The notes: a model not told the origin generated them from the letters alone. DNA of 21,150 bases from Hofstenia miamia (GCA_900660155.1 CABFPE010001846.1:1-21150), one strand, 5' to 3'. Positions 11,425 through 20,413 are shown, counted from the first letter of the stretch. Program-made: numbers and translations.

Positions 11425-11443
11425 TAACGTCATGGTGACGTAA
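11425..11443. promoter_or_regulatory. Paired CRE/ATF-like sites in U3 of copy 3
   Basis: TAACGTCA-TGG-TGACGTAA is an inverted pair of TGACGTWA sites with a 3-base spacer, about 50 bases inside the LTR. The same 8-3-8 layout is present in the LTRs of copy 1 (62-80) and copy 2 (4305-4323). It fits binding by CREB/ATF-type bZIP factors; that is inference. Confidence 0.5.
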
Positions 11444-11491
11444 TAATACAAAATAAAAATAAAATCAACAGAATCCCCGAGCAACTCTACA

Positions 11492-11502
11492 TGCCCCCCT
11501 TG
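11492..11502 (-). promoter_or_regulatory. Polypurine tract of copy 3
   Basis: The minus strand reads GCAAGGGGGGCA directly before the 3' LTR, a G-rich purine run where plus-strand DNA synthesis would start. Copy 2 has the same run at 4374-4384. In copy 1 the tract is deleted. Confidence 0.8.
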
Positions 11503-11688
11503 CTCAAATTAATTTTCGGCTAATAGTTGAAGGGCTGGCCCAGAAACGATACTTTGTGTGGCCAAGATCATCTTGGTAGCAAGTTCACCATCCCAGGTAG
11601 TGACTTCTGCATAACTGGCCTCTCTTGTTATCTGCATCAGCACCTCTCGTTGTGTGACCACCTCATCTTTCAACCTTAGGAATTTTAT

Positions 11689-12636
11689 TGTTGGCATGCG
11701 ATTGCTAATAGGACAATTTCTCCGAAGATTATTCAATCGTCTGGTAAATGTATCATAGAAACGTTCGTAGAGCCAAAGGCCTTTGAGTGCTACCATGAGT
11801 GTCATCATAGCATCAGTGTCCGACGTGTGAGCGTCATCAGCGCTGATCTCGGTATCAGGGTAGAAGTGGAGGAAGACTTGTCGTAGAGACCCCATGGTAG
11901 TGGCATGATCTACAAACAACGAACAGTACTCCTGAACCTGACTTAATGTCATCTCGTTTGGATCCGTTACATTGGCTCAAATCATGGTAATAATTTTGAT
12001 TCGCTTTGTGACGTCATAGTACCGCGTCACTGTTTCCACATTATTTATCCAGGTTAAATCTCCAGCAGCCTGGAATAGGATGAGAACACGTGGCTGCAAT
12101 GTGGCTAGTTTGTCCTGGATGGCTTGTAACTGTGCGTGGATAGGTAGTCCCTTTAAAAAGATATCAGTGATGGTTAGTTTGCCATTGATGAATACACGCT
12201 CTGCGTTTCCTCCAGCAATTAGTTTCTCTCGAATTGTTTTATATTCCCCTGATCAACTGGCTTTGATGGCTTCTGATTTACTATTAACAAAATTTATCTG
12301 ATCAGATAACTGAGCAGCTACCCTCTTTTTGGGTTTTCGCACCTTCCACTTCGGTTGAATCAAGGGTGTCTCTATGGTAGGTGGTGGAATACACAGGAGG
12401 TTTGACGTGTTGATCTTCTTCTCTAACTCGCTAAACGTCGACGGAGAGGCTAATGTGGCGGTTCCTATTGTCACAGGATAATTTATGCGAGCGTCTTTAA
12501 TGGTGTCCCAAAATTTTCCTCGTAGTCCCTTCTGTCTTAAACGTTCGATCTGTTGGTGGGAGATTCTGATACGTGAAGTAGTACATTCTACATCCAGAGC
12601 AACGTGTCGCCCTGGGGATTGTAGTATGACTAACTC
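11689..12636 (-). other. Candidate DEDDh 3'-5' exonuclease domain in ORF3 C-terminus
   Basis: Exo I: G-R-H-V-A-L-D-V-E with Asp 789 and Glu 791, followed by a beta-like Y-P-V-T-I-G-T-A. Exo II: V-L-I-L-F-Q-A-A-G-D-L-T-W-I with Asp 967. Exo III: A-H-T-S-D-T-D-A with His 1044 and Asp 1049, the H-x4-D pattern of DnaQ/TREX enzymes, preceded by S-L-R-Q-V-F as in TREX-type proteins. The order is right. The Exo I to II spacing (178 residues) is longer than usual and includes a Pro-rich and a basic insert. Copies 1 and 2 keep Exo II (G-D-L in copy 2, S-D-L in copy 1) and Exo III but have lost the Exo I region. In-frame TGA codons at 12253 and 11977 break the domain here. It could instead be an unrelated RNase H-like fold. 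Confidence 0.55.
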
Positions 12637-13833
12637 CTCTTTGGTGAACATTTCTGTAAGACACCACTTCATTAACGATAGGACATCCTTATCCCTACTA
12701 TCGACCAGGACTCTCTGCTGTACTGTGAGCTCGTCCATAAATTCACTCGGGTCATGCTCGACCATCAAAATATGTTCAGCTTCCGTGACGGACCATTGCG
12801 GCGTTGGCTTTGGAGAGATGACAGTACCTCCAAACTTTTCTAAATTCACCTTCTCAATTAAGTCTCAAATGTGAGGAGACATTTGCACAGCCGAGGATGA
12901 TAATAATTCCTCCTCTCTGAAGAATTGCTCCGGCGTCCTCATCACCTGATCAAAAATGGTGATTGGGATGATTTTTCCTTCCTTACTAACGTGCCTGGCT
13001 GATTCGATGAACTGCCCATACCCGCACTCAGGGTATTTCATTTGTTGCGTACTAAATAAAAGTTCGTTCTTACCATGTACGTCAAACTTGGCGACTTGCT
13101 CGAGAAAACATTTTGTTGATCCTGGCAATCTTTCTACGAATCTTTGTGTGCTGAGAGGGGCGTTGTCAGATGAAAAAATTGCGAACTTTGTCTCAGCAGT
13201 TGCGCCCCACATGTACTTCTTGACGGTGTCTGAGAAAATATTAATGTCCAACGGACAGATACCAAGTTTATTGCTGGTCAACATGATCGACATTTTGCCA
13301 GTGACACTGCTCGCCCCCACCAGTTGGGCATAATATTTTTCGAATTTGTCCATTGCTCGTTTTGTCTTTCCAGGGGAAGAAGGAGGACTGCATTTATAAA
13401 GAAGCCAGTTTTTCACCTTCCATGTCAAGGGGCATACTGCTATCTCGTGGATCGTTAATTTCATTAAGGAAGTTCGTTTATCATGCGACATAGGTATGTG
13501 GAGGTTTGGCTCTTTTGTTAAATATATGGCTAGTAACCAAATTGCACCTCTGGCATATATATCGGGTAAGTTTTTCTCAGCAAAGAGCTGCTCTTTGAAA
13601 TTTTTCTTGTCTTGATTAGTGTAGGAGACTTTAATGTCACATAGGGTGCATTCTACTGATGAATGGTATTTTTGTGATGGACTTGATATATCTAATATGG
13701 GCCAATCAGACTCAGGGTTAAAATCAGCCTTAAGATCAGACCAAATGGTATGTATTTCATGAAGTAATTGTTCACTCTGAGCAAAGGCAAAGCTTACTCT
13801 CATATCTGTTATGGTATATAATAAAGGAGTGTT

Positions 13834-14436
13834 AGGATCTGTGATTTCCAGTGTCTGTGACTGGAGCAGGACGTCTACAATTAATTTCTGGTCTACTGCT
13901 AAACGATGTGATGGCACTTTTTGACATAATAGAAGATCAGTATAAATTAGCCTAGTTATGGGAAGGTGACTCGTCAATTGTGAAGAAGTCAGGGCGTAAT
14001 CTTCTTTGGACAAGATTAAAAAGTTCTCCATTCTGAAGTGAAGATTTTCAATTGGTTCGGGTATAGATGTTTCATACTCACCACGCACAATCATTATTAG
14101 GCGAATGCCTTCAACTTTAGCAATGTGGAAAGCTATTTCGATTTGCTCCATAATGTCCTCTGCCTGTATCTCGGATAATCTGAAAAAATAAATAATGAGG
14201 AGATTTTTGAAATCAATGTTTACACACTCGAAACTATCAATGGTGGGGCCGCTATTTAAAAACTGGCATAGACTGTATATATTAAAGTCGTCGTCAAAAA
14301 ACGTATGAACCATACTGCGCCAATACAGACGACTTAGTGTTTCCATCATCCTGGAATCGTAGGCTATAATCATGTTGATTTTTGGTTGGCAGGATGCGTC
14401 TATGACGAAAGGGATTACGTCAATCAAGCAGGTCAT
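13834..14436 (-). other. Second, degenerate exonuclease-like module in ORF3 N-terminal half
   Basis: F-V-I-D-A-S (Asp 187) fills the place of Exo I; copies 1 and 2 read F-V-I-D-A-E, the expected D-x-E. L-L-I-I-Y-F-F-R-L-S-E-I aligns with V-L-I-L-F-Q-A-A-G-D-L of the C-terminal module, with Glu 263 where Asp is expected. P-S-H-R-L-A-V-D (His 351, Asp 356) matches H-x4-D; copy 2 keeps this His and Asp. After Exo II both modules share a helix and then an I-x-L/I-I-x-M-I-V/R strand. This suggests an internal duplication with the first module possibly inactive. It rests on alignment by eye. Confidence 0.4.
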
Positions 14437-14740
14437 GTTGCGACCATTATAGGTTCGTCGAAGTTGATTTTGTGTCTCCTCTGAAATGTTATCGCGAATG
14501 ATAGCGATGGCTTTCCTAGTTGCAATATAATAAGGATGTAATGTTTCATCGCTGACTTTCGATAGTTTTCGTCTTCTTTCTTCAGTCTTCTGTGATCATA
14601 TGGTGGAAGTAGCTGTAGAAGAGGTCGAAGGGGCTATCAAGTCGCTCATGTGGGGGGTGTTTACAGGTTGTAAAGGTGTAAAAGGTACTCTTGATTTAAA
14701 AGTTTTTAAAGTGGGGGATGCCAGCTCCTCTCGCGCACGT

Positions 14741-14916
14741 GGGGAAACGTGTCTCTCCACGTAGGGGCGAGATGTTGAGGGCGTCGTGGTAACTGCTTTC
14801 GGCTCTCCGAGTCGTGGAGCAACGTGTCGCCCACACGGAATCAGACTCTGCTCAGCACCTTCCTGACGTCCTCTTTTTCTTGTGAGAGCCTCAGCAAGCG
14901 GAGAAACGTGTCTCCC
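14741..14916 (-). repeat. Three G-R-H-V-S-P-like repeats in ORF3 N-terminus
   Basis: Units at 14741-14758, 14816-14832 and 14900-14916 share the plus-strand core AACGTGTCKCC. In the ORF3 frame they read E-R-H-V-S-P-R, G-R-H-V-A-P-R and G-R-H-V-S-P-L, 25-28 residues apart. Copy 2 keeps three decayed versions and copy 1 keeps three G-x-Q-I-T/A units. The function is unknown; a short linear binding motif is one possibility. Confidence 0.65.
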
Positions 14917-14947
14917 ACGCCTAGGTGAGGCATTACGTCCAAGTTGG

Positions 14948-16387
14948 CTACCTTCCATCCTCCTTCGTACTCAGCGGCGGACAGGTGGAGCTGGCGACTC
15001 TCTTTTGCGATGTATTGGTTTCATTTCTAAATGTAGTTATAAGATTTAAATCCCAAATATTGGGATCATAAGTAGTTCTCGCCCTTCTTGGGGGGAGCGT
15101 ACGTGATGCTAAATTCTCAGTATTAACGTTATCGCAATGATAATCGGTGTCGGAAAATTCATCCTCAGAAAAACTAGTCAAATTCTCGTATTTTTCATAT
15201 ACATCAACACCGTTATCTACTAACGTAAATTCGTTATTATCATCTATAATCACATGTTCTATATCTTTTATGGCTCTTTTAAGCCTTTGAAAGTGTACCG
15301 TTTTACCATTGTTTAAGGTATATGTATTGTGATCAAGCACTTTTTCAATTGTAAATGGGCCTTGCCAATTGTTAGCGAGCTTCCGTACTTGGTGGCTATC
15401 GGTTGTGATATGGGGTAAATAGGCAAAAACTTTATCACTGCGCTTATGAGGCTCCCCATATAATTTTTTATTAAAAGTTTTCTTTTGCCAGATGCTAGAT
15501 TGATTGGTGTTATGACAAATTGTTAAGTGAATTTGCTGTAGATCAGTGATTAATCTGTTTACATAATTATCCACATTGGTTTCAGCATATTTTGGAAACA
15601 TCATTGCTAGTGAAGTAGCGGCTTCTCTGCCAAACATGGCTTTGAAGGGGCTTATGCCAGTTGTTGTGTGAACCGAAGTATTATAAAAGTATTCGACACC
15701 TTCGACAATTCGTCTCCATTGCTTCCCTGCAGCTCGAGACAATGCCACTCAAATCAATTTAATGAGTGTTCGATTCAATCTCTCTACCAAGCCATTAGCC
15801 TGGTGGTGGTAGGCAGTTGTTAATTCGTGAACTACTTCCAACTCAAGCATGAGTGCACGTAAAAGGTTGCTCTCAAATTGCGGACCGCGATCTGAAACTA
15901 ATTTGCGCATCGGGCCATATTTGAGAATCCATTCTTTAAGAATTTTGTCGGCTACCACCTCGGCTGTTGTGCTGCTTAAAGGAATTATACGGGCGAACTT
16001 GGTGAAGTGGTCCACCATCACAAGCAAGTACTGAAAACCTTCGTCATCTTTTGACAGTTGTTCTAAATCCACATGTACCAGCTCATTCGGACTTTCTGCC
16101 GATCGTGATTCCATTTCAGCTCACTGTTGAGGGAAATGGTGGATGTTGTTTAGCAAACATTTCTCACATTTGTCAATAACGTCAGTGACAGCAGTGCAGA
16201 TCCCGGTGGTCACATATCTAGAGTTAAAGGTTTTCTCGGTTTGAAGAATGCCTAGGTGACCTCGCTCGTGAACCCTACGCACTAAGTCTCGTTTAAAGTA
16301 TTCAGGAATAGCTAATCGATTGTTATGTTTACTTTTAGCATATAGTAAGCCTTTGTTGGTCACGCGCCAATTATAGCGATGAAAATA
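14948..16387 (-). pseudogene. pol: Pol: integrase (copy 3) with zinc finger, DDE core and GPF module
   Basis: It continues in frame from RNase H. The N-terminal zinc finger is H-E-R-G-H ... C-E-K-C. The catalytic triad is Asp at 16067-16069 (H-V-D-L-E), Asp at 15890-15892 (V-S-D-R-G-P-Q-F) and Glu at 15782-15784 (G-L-V-E-R-L-N). The motif T-A-Y-H-H-Q-A-N-G before the Glu is typical of gypsy integrases. A W-Q-G-P-F-T-I module follows, then an acidic tail; I see no chromodomain. In-frame TGA codons at 16121-16123 and 15749-15751 break it; copy 2 has AGA (Arg) at both. The frame ends at a TAG (14948-14950) that overlaps the start of ORF3 by 11 bases. Integrase inserts the cDNA into host DNA. Confidence 0.92.
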
Positions 16388-18226
16388 TCAGTTTACTTCC
16401 GGGGATGTAGGGAAATAGGGGTCCCCCATCCTCTTCATTATTTGATCCAGGATCCAATCGCGATGTTGGTAACGAATAATTTCTTCTTCCAAAATCTCCT
16501 CTTTCAATAGTATAGCGAGAATAGGCTTTCCATTTTGGTCAGCATTAATTTCAGGTATTAACTGATACTCTGTATGAGGGATAAATGAAAACGGAACTTT
16601 TTCCCCATCTGGTTTTTTAATATCACGTTCGTAGCTCGGGAGAGCCGTCCAATAATCCGCATTCAAGTGTAATTTGCCGGGGCGATGTCTAATGGTGAAG
16701 GAGAAGTCGTTTAAGTACTTGATCCATCTTGCGACAATGTTTGATTTATCGCCACTGAACTTTTTTAACCAAGCAAGGGCGCTATTATCAGTGCGGACAA
16801 TAAATTTGCGACCAAGTATAAAGTAGCGGAATTTCCTTAATGATTTGACTAATGCGAGCATTTCACACTTAGTCGCGCCGTAATTCTTCTCTGATGCTCT
16901 AAGTTTTCGGCTGAAATACTGCACAGGACTTTCGATTCCGTTAACGTCCTGGCTGAGGATCCCGCTGATGGCAACGGCGCTAGCGTCACAGTCGATTATA
17001 AAATCCTTTGTATAATCAGGGGTATTCAATGATGGTATTTTCTTGAGCTCTGATTTTATTCCCTCGAGGGCTTGCTGTTCTTGCCAGGTCCATTTAAAGT
17101 CAACAGATTTCTTTAACAAATTCAAGATCGTCCTTGTCTTGTCTGCGAGATCGGGGATGAACATCCCGTAATAGTTGAGGAAACCCATCAATCGTTGGAC
17201 GTCTTGGCGAGTCCTTGGCGTTTCAATCTTGTCTAAGAAATCCTTCGCGTTATTTTTTATCGAAATCTTCCTGGGTTCAATAACGCGACCAAGAAAAATT
17301 ACCTTAGTCTGGACTAACGCACACTTTGTTCCATTTACCCTGAGTCTGGCTTTTTGTAACAAATCCAATGTTCGACCAAGCTTATCTAAGTGTTCCTCAA
17401 AGGTGTTGCTTGCGACCAGAATGTCATCAATATACGCCGAAATTCCGGGCTCAAGAAGGTTCGCACCATCTTTGAGAATCTTAGTAACATAACGCTGAAA
17501 AGTAGCTGGCGCGTTGCATAGGCCAAAGGCCATATACTTCCATTCGTATAGCCTGTAAGGGGTAATGAAAGCGGTCTTTGAGATGTCCGAAGGGCGCATC
17601 AGTACCTGCCAGTAGGCTTTACATAAGTCTAGACACGAGAAGAATTTATATTTACTAGCATCATAGAGGAGATCTTCTATCCGTGGCAGGGGATACGCGT
17701 CTTTAATTGTGATATCATTTAACTTACAAAAGTCGATACACAGTCGATACTTCTCGCCTTGGCGAATGAACACGGTGGGAGCAGCATAAGGGCTGTTACT
17801 TCCTTGTATTATTCTGCTTTCAATCAAGTCACTTAAGATCTTCTCGTATTCAGGTTTTAAATTTTCTGGCACATGGCGCACTAGCAGCCGGATTGGACGA
17901 TCATGTTTCAGTTCGATGGCGTGCTCCTCACCTAATGCCTGACCAACACTGATGGTACTGTAGTTAAAGACATCGTGCTTACTATAAAGCAAGGATACTA
18001 GAGATTTCCTCTCCTTTTGGTTTAAATGCGGATGAGAACTTTCAGTGACTGTTGGTACTTTCACCGGACTTGCGGGAGCTTCCAGATCGTGTACAGCAGT
18101 ACATATTGGTAGACAAGTAATTGGAATATTTTCGACTTTCACCAGCACTCCTATTAATTGTAATTGCAACACTCCAATCTTGACCACGGAAGTCGACCCA
18201 TTGAGAACAGTTACATGCGTCTTTCC
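16388..18226 (-). pseudogene. pol: Pol: reverse transcriptase and RNase H (copy 3)
   Basis: This is the longest unbroken part of pol, about 600 codons in the same frame as protease and integrase. RT: K-Y-R-L-C-I-D-F, then F-F-S-C-L-D-L (motif A aspartate), F-G-L-C-N-A-P-A-T-F-Q, and the catalytic Y-I-D-D at 17423-17434. RNase H: D-C-D-A-S, K-C-E-M-L-A-L and R-T-D-N-S-A-L-A-W supply the acidic residues, followed by R-H-R-P-G-K. The usual A-D-A-L-S-R that closes gypsy RNase H is A-D-Y-W-T-A-L-P here, and copies 1 and 2 share it. The frame ends in a TGA at 16388-16390, beyond which integrase goes on in frame; copy 2 has TGA at the same place and copy 1 has AGA. The enzyme copies element RNA into DNA in the particle. 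Confidence 0.93.
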
Positions 18227-18727
18227 TCAGGTTACTTTACATAAATCTGGAGAAAAAGAAACTCCGCGGATGTACTTGCCCCTCTGCCCTGATATCATAA
18301 TGTCTCCATTAATACTGGCATCCGAGAACACAGCGACTCGAGTCCAATGTTTGGGCTCAAGGAGTATGGGTTCTTCTAAGTCAAAAACAACTTCTTTATC
18401 AGGGATCGTCATTAGTTGTGTTGCTTCCTGATCTTTGATTGAAATCATATTGTTCTTAAAGTCGATGACGCAAGAATTGCGCTCCAAAAAATCATTTCCT
18501 AAGATTAGATCATAGGGGAGACGATGATTAGAGGTATCTACTACCAAAAGGTCTACTTCGAAGGGTTCCGCATGGATCTTGATGGATGCATCCTTTAATT
18601 GCCCTTTCAGTGAGAGAGGATTCCCAGAGGCATCAATCAGCTTCGCGGTGGAAGAGTACAACGAGTCTCGAGTTAAGCACAATTCTTTGCAACACTCGTC
18701 ACTTATTATAGAGGCAGCAGCTTGGCT
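18227..18727 (-). pseudogene. pol: Pol: retropepsin-like protease (copy 3), catalytic loop apparently lost
   Basis: The pol frame opens after a TAG at 18728-18730. The C-terminal half of an aspartic protease is clear: L-I-D-A-S-G-N-P-L-S-L-K-G, then Y-D-L-I-L-G-N-D-F-L, the usual retropepsin end. Upstream of it the frame reads A-A-A-S-I-I-S-D-E, which looks like the strand just after the active-site D-T-G, but no DTG or DSG precedes it. Only 87 bases separate the last zinc-knuckle Cys from the L-I-D-A-S strand, against about 294 in copy 2, so a deletion of roughly 200 bp probably removed the linker and the active-site loop. An in-frame TGA at 18227-18229 separates protease from RT. Confidence 0.75.
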
Positions 18728-19488
18728 CTACACTGGGATTTTAGATGTCCCTTCTCTCCACATGTATAACATCTGACGGATGACAAATTGAATGAGTTCT
18801 TGACAGGGATGGGCTTCCTGATCTCAAAAGTTTTAGTTCCAGATGTACTGGAAAATTTAGTGATATCACTATTAATGTGTTGTGAATTCTGAAGCATGTA
18901 GAGCACACTAATGGCTTTGCGGATAATCTCATGAAGGCTATCCTCAGGGTCACATCAAACTTCCAGCCGATTTCTTATCGATGATGGAAAACCTCTGCAT
19001 ATGTAAGAGAATAAATCGTGCTTAGAGTATTCTTTAGAAAGACTGCTCAGGCTGAACAGGCATTCAACCTGGGTGATGTAGTTTTGGATATCATCACCGA
19101 ATTTAAAAGACATATCACACAATAGTGTCTTATACTGATGTTTGATGTGCAGTGCTCAGTAGTGATCTTTGAAGAAACCCACTAACAACTGGTAGTCAGT
19201 TTTGATGCTCCGGTCAAGCATCATATACTGGTTATATGCCAATCCATTTAAATATAAGGGGAACTGCGACATGGCGGTCTCTTGCGAGTTTTTATGTTGC
19301 TTCATGGTCAATTCAAAGAGAAAAAACCATTGGTTGAAAGACTGCGACACAGCATCAATTTGCCCAGTGAACTTGGGTAGAACAGAATGCTCGCTGTATC
19401 TCGGTTGACTCTTAGAACCAGGTTTTTCATTGAATGGACTTGCATCGCTTGCATGTTGCTCCCTGCATGCAGGGAATGACCACGGTGC
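18706..19488 (-). pseudogene. gag: Gag capsid and nucleocapsid part (copy 3) with CCHC zinc knuckle
   Basis: This frame opens after a TGA at 19489-19491 and ends in tandem TAA TAA at 18706. It holds a capsid-like region (F-T-G, then Q-W-F-F-L-F-E and L-Y-L-N-G-L-A-Y) of the Retrotrans_gag kind. A zinc knuckle follows, C-Y-T-C-G-E-K-G-H-L-K-S-Q-C, a perfect CX2CX4HX4C ending at 18730. In-frame TGA codons at 19156-19158 and 18955-18957 break it; both contexts would suit an Arg. Pol lies in the frame reached by a -1 shift from here, as in many gypsy elements. No slippery site is obvious because the sequence downstream of the knuckle is probably deleted. Confidence 0.8.
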
Positions 19489-20413
19489 TCACTGGGTCGG
19501 GTAATGACTGAACATAGCCAGTTTGAGGGGTAGCTCCTGTAGTCAAGGTGGATATTTGGGTAAGAGCGGTCTGCGCGAAGGTAGGTTGACTGATCGAGGG
19601 AGGAGTAGAAGAAGGCATAGAAGGGGATGCTCCACACAGAGAAACAGCCGGAGCTGCAGGAGGCTGACTGACACCAACAAGCTGAATCACTCTACTGATA
19701 ATTCTCTCAGCCAATTCATCTAAGGCTTCATTCAAAGCAACATGCGTAACGTATTCATCACAGTCTCGGTTAGATGACGTTTCTTCTGGATGATTTGAAT
19801 TTTTAATGGAAATCTTTAACTCGTGTATTTGTAATTCGAGAGCGAAGGTTGATTCCAACATCTGTCTCTCCATCTGTTAATATGATACATGTTGGGTATT
19901 AATCTTGGCTTGTAAAGATTCAACCTGGCTTCCACTCTCCATCCAGAGAGCCACCTGTTGTGACAATACATCTTTCAAGTGCTTGATCTCGGCGATGTAC
20001 GCATCGAAATGAGGCGTAGGCTGTGGTTCATGACCACTGGCATAACTACGGGGACGCATTGGAATTGGCGGAGCATTTTGAGAGTTTAACACACATCGTG
20101 GCAGCACATGAAATGATGAACTTGCACTCATTGCATTTGCATTGCTGTATGGAGTGGTAGAGGCATTGTGACTATCGTCCATCCTTTGGGACATAGGAGA
20201 AGAAGGTTGAGAAAAATTCATTAACTCTCCAATGGTACAAGGGGTAACGTCCTGGTTACCAACGCTTGGACAGGGGACGCTCTGAGTGGGAGATGGCCCA
20301 AAAGTAGAGGAATAAATTACAGTATGACTAGAACTAGAATCCATTAGAATGTAAAGAACAAAACAACAACTTTCAGAACTGACAATGGGAGCACTCCCTA
20401 CACACAGGAACAA
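19427..20413 (-). pseudogene. gag: Gag N-terminal part (copy 3), Ser/Pro-rich with a coiled coil
   Basis: One frame runs from 20413; the more likely start is the ATG at 20342-20344, which opens M-D-S-S-S-S. A low-complexity Ser/Pro/Asn region comes first. A likely coiled coil follows, rich in Leu, Ile, Glu and Lys, and then a Pro/Ser/Thr-rich stretch. A TAA at 19877-19879 interrupts the coiled coil, but the same frame and character continue on both sides, so I read it as one broken gene. The frame then ends at 19427, while the capsid continues in another frame, implying a frameshift near 19430-19480. The TAA is the only non-TGA break I see in the large frames of this copy. This is a structural protein of the retrotransposon particle. 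Confidence 0.7.

Larger units (their letters stand above)
10574..11491 (-). repeat. 3' LTR of copy 3 (complete, 918 bp)
   Basis: On the plus strand it opens with TGTAGA and closes with TCTACA, a perfect 6-bp terminal inverted repeat with the TG...CA ends expected of an LTR. Its first 380 or so bases repeat at 20769-21150 with about 2.4% substitutions. It abuts a polypurine tract on its right side, as a 3' LTR on the minus strand should. Inside it are a paired CRE-like site, a TATA box candidate and an AATAAA candidate. No long open frame is convincing. Confidence 0.95.
11509..14958 (-). pseudogene. ORF3 (copy 3): large third frame with exonuclease-like domains
   Basis: One frame of about 1,149 codons runs from ATG 14956-14958 to TAA 11509-11511, a few bases before the polypurine tract. 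It sits where env would be, but I find no signal peptide, furin site, Cys-rich ectodomain or clear membrane anchor. Residues 1-125 are basic and Ser/Pro-rich with three G-R-H-V-S-P-like repeats. Residues about 175-375 form a first exonuclease-like module, 400-780 are unrecognised, and about 775-1090 form a second module with D-V-E, G-D-L and H-T-S-D-T-D motifs like a DEDDh exonuclease. In-frame TGA codons lie at 14596, 12865, 12253 and 11977, with no frameshift. Copies 1 and 2 keep both ends of ORF3 but lack much of the middle. Frame and position are seen; function is inferred. Confidence 0.8.

Noticed and set aside
12485..13333. Plus-strand open frames of 125-129 codons, and others at 844-1224, 8908-9195 and 18045-18431
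   Set aside because: They are antisense shadows of ORF3 or pol, with no family match and no conservation between copies.
11509..14958. ORF3 as a retroviral-type envelope gene
   Set aside because: The position fits, but there is no signal peptide, cleavage site, Cys-rich region or membrane anchor, and the motifs look enzymatic.
11509..18727. A host genetic code in which TGA is sense
   Set aside because: TGA-only stops would fit, but CGA/TGA and CAA/TGA pairs between copies show CpG deamination, and TAA and TAG also end frames here. A copy consensus would settle it.
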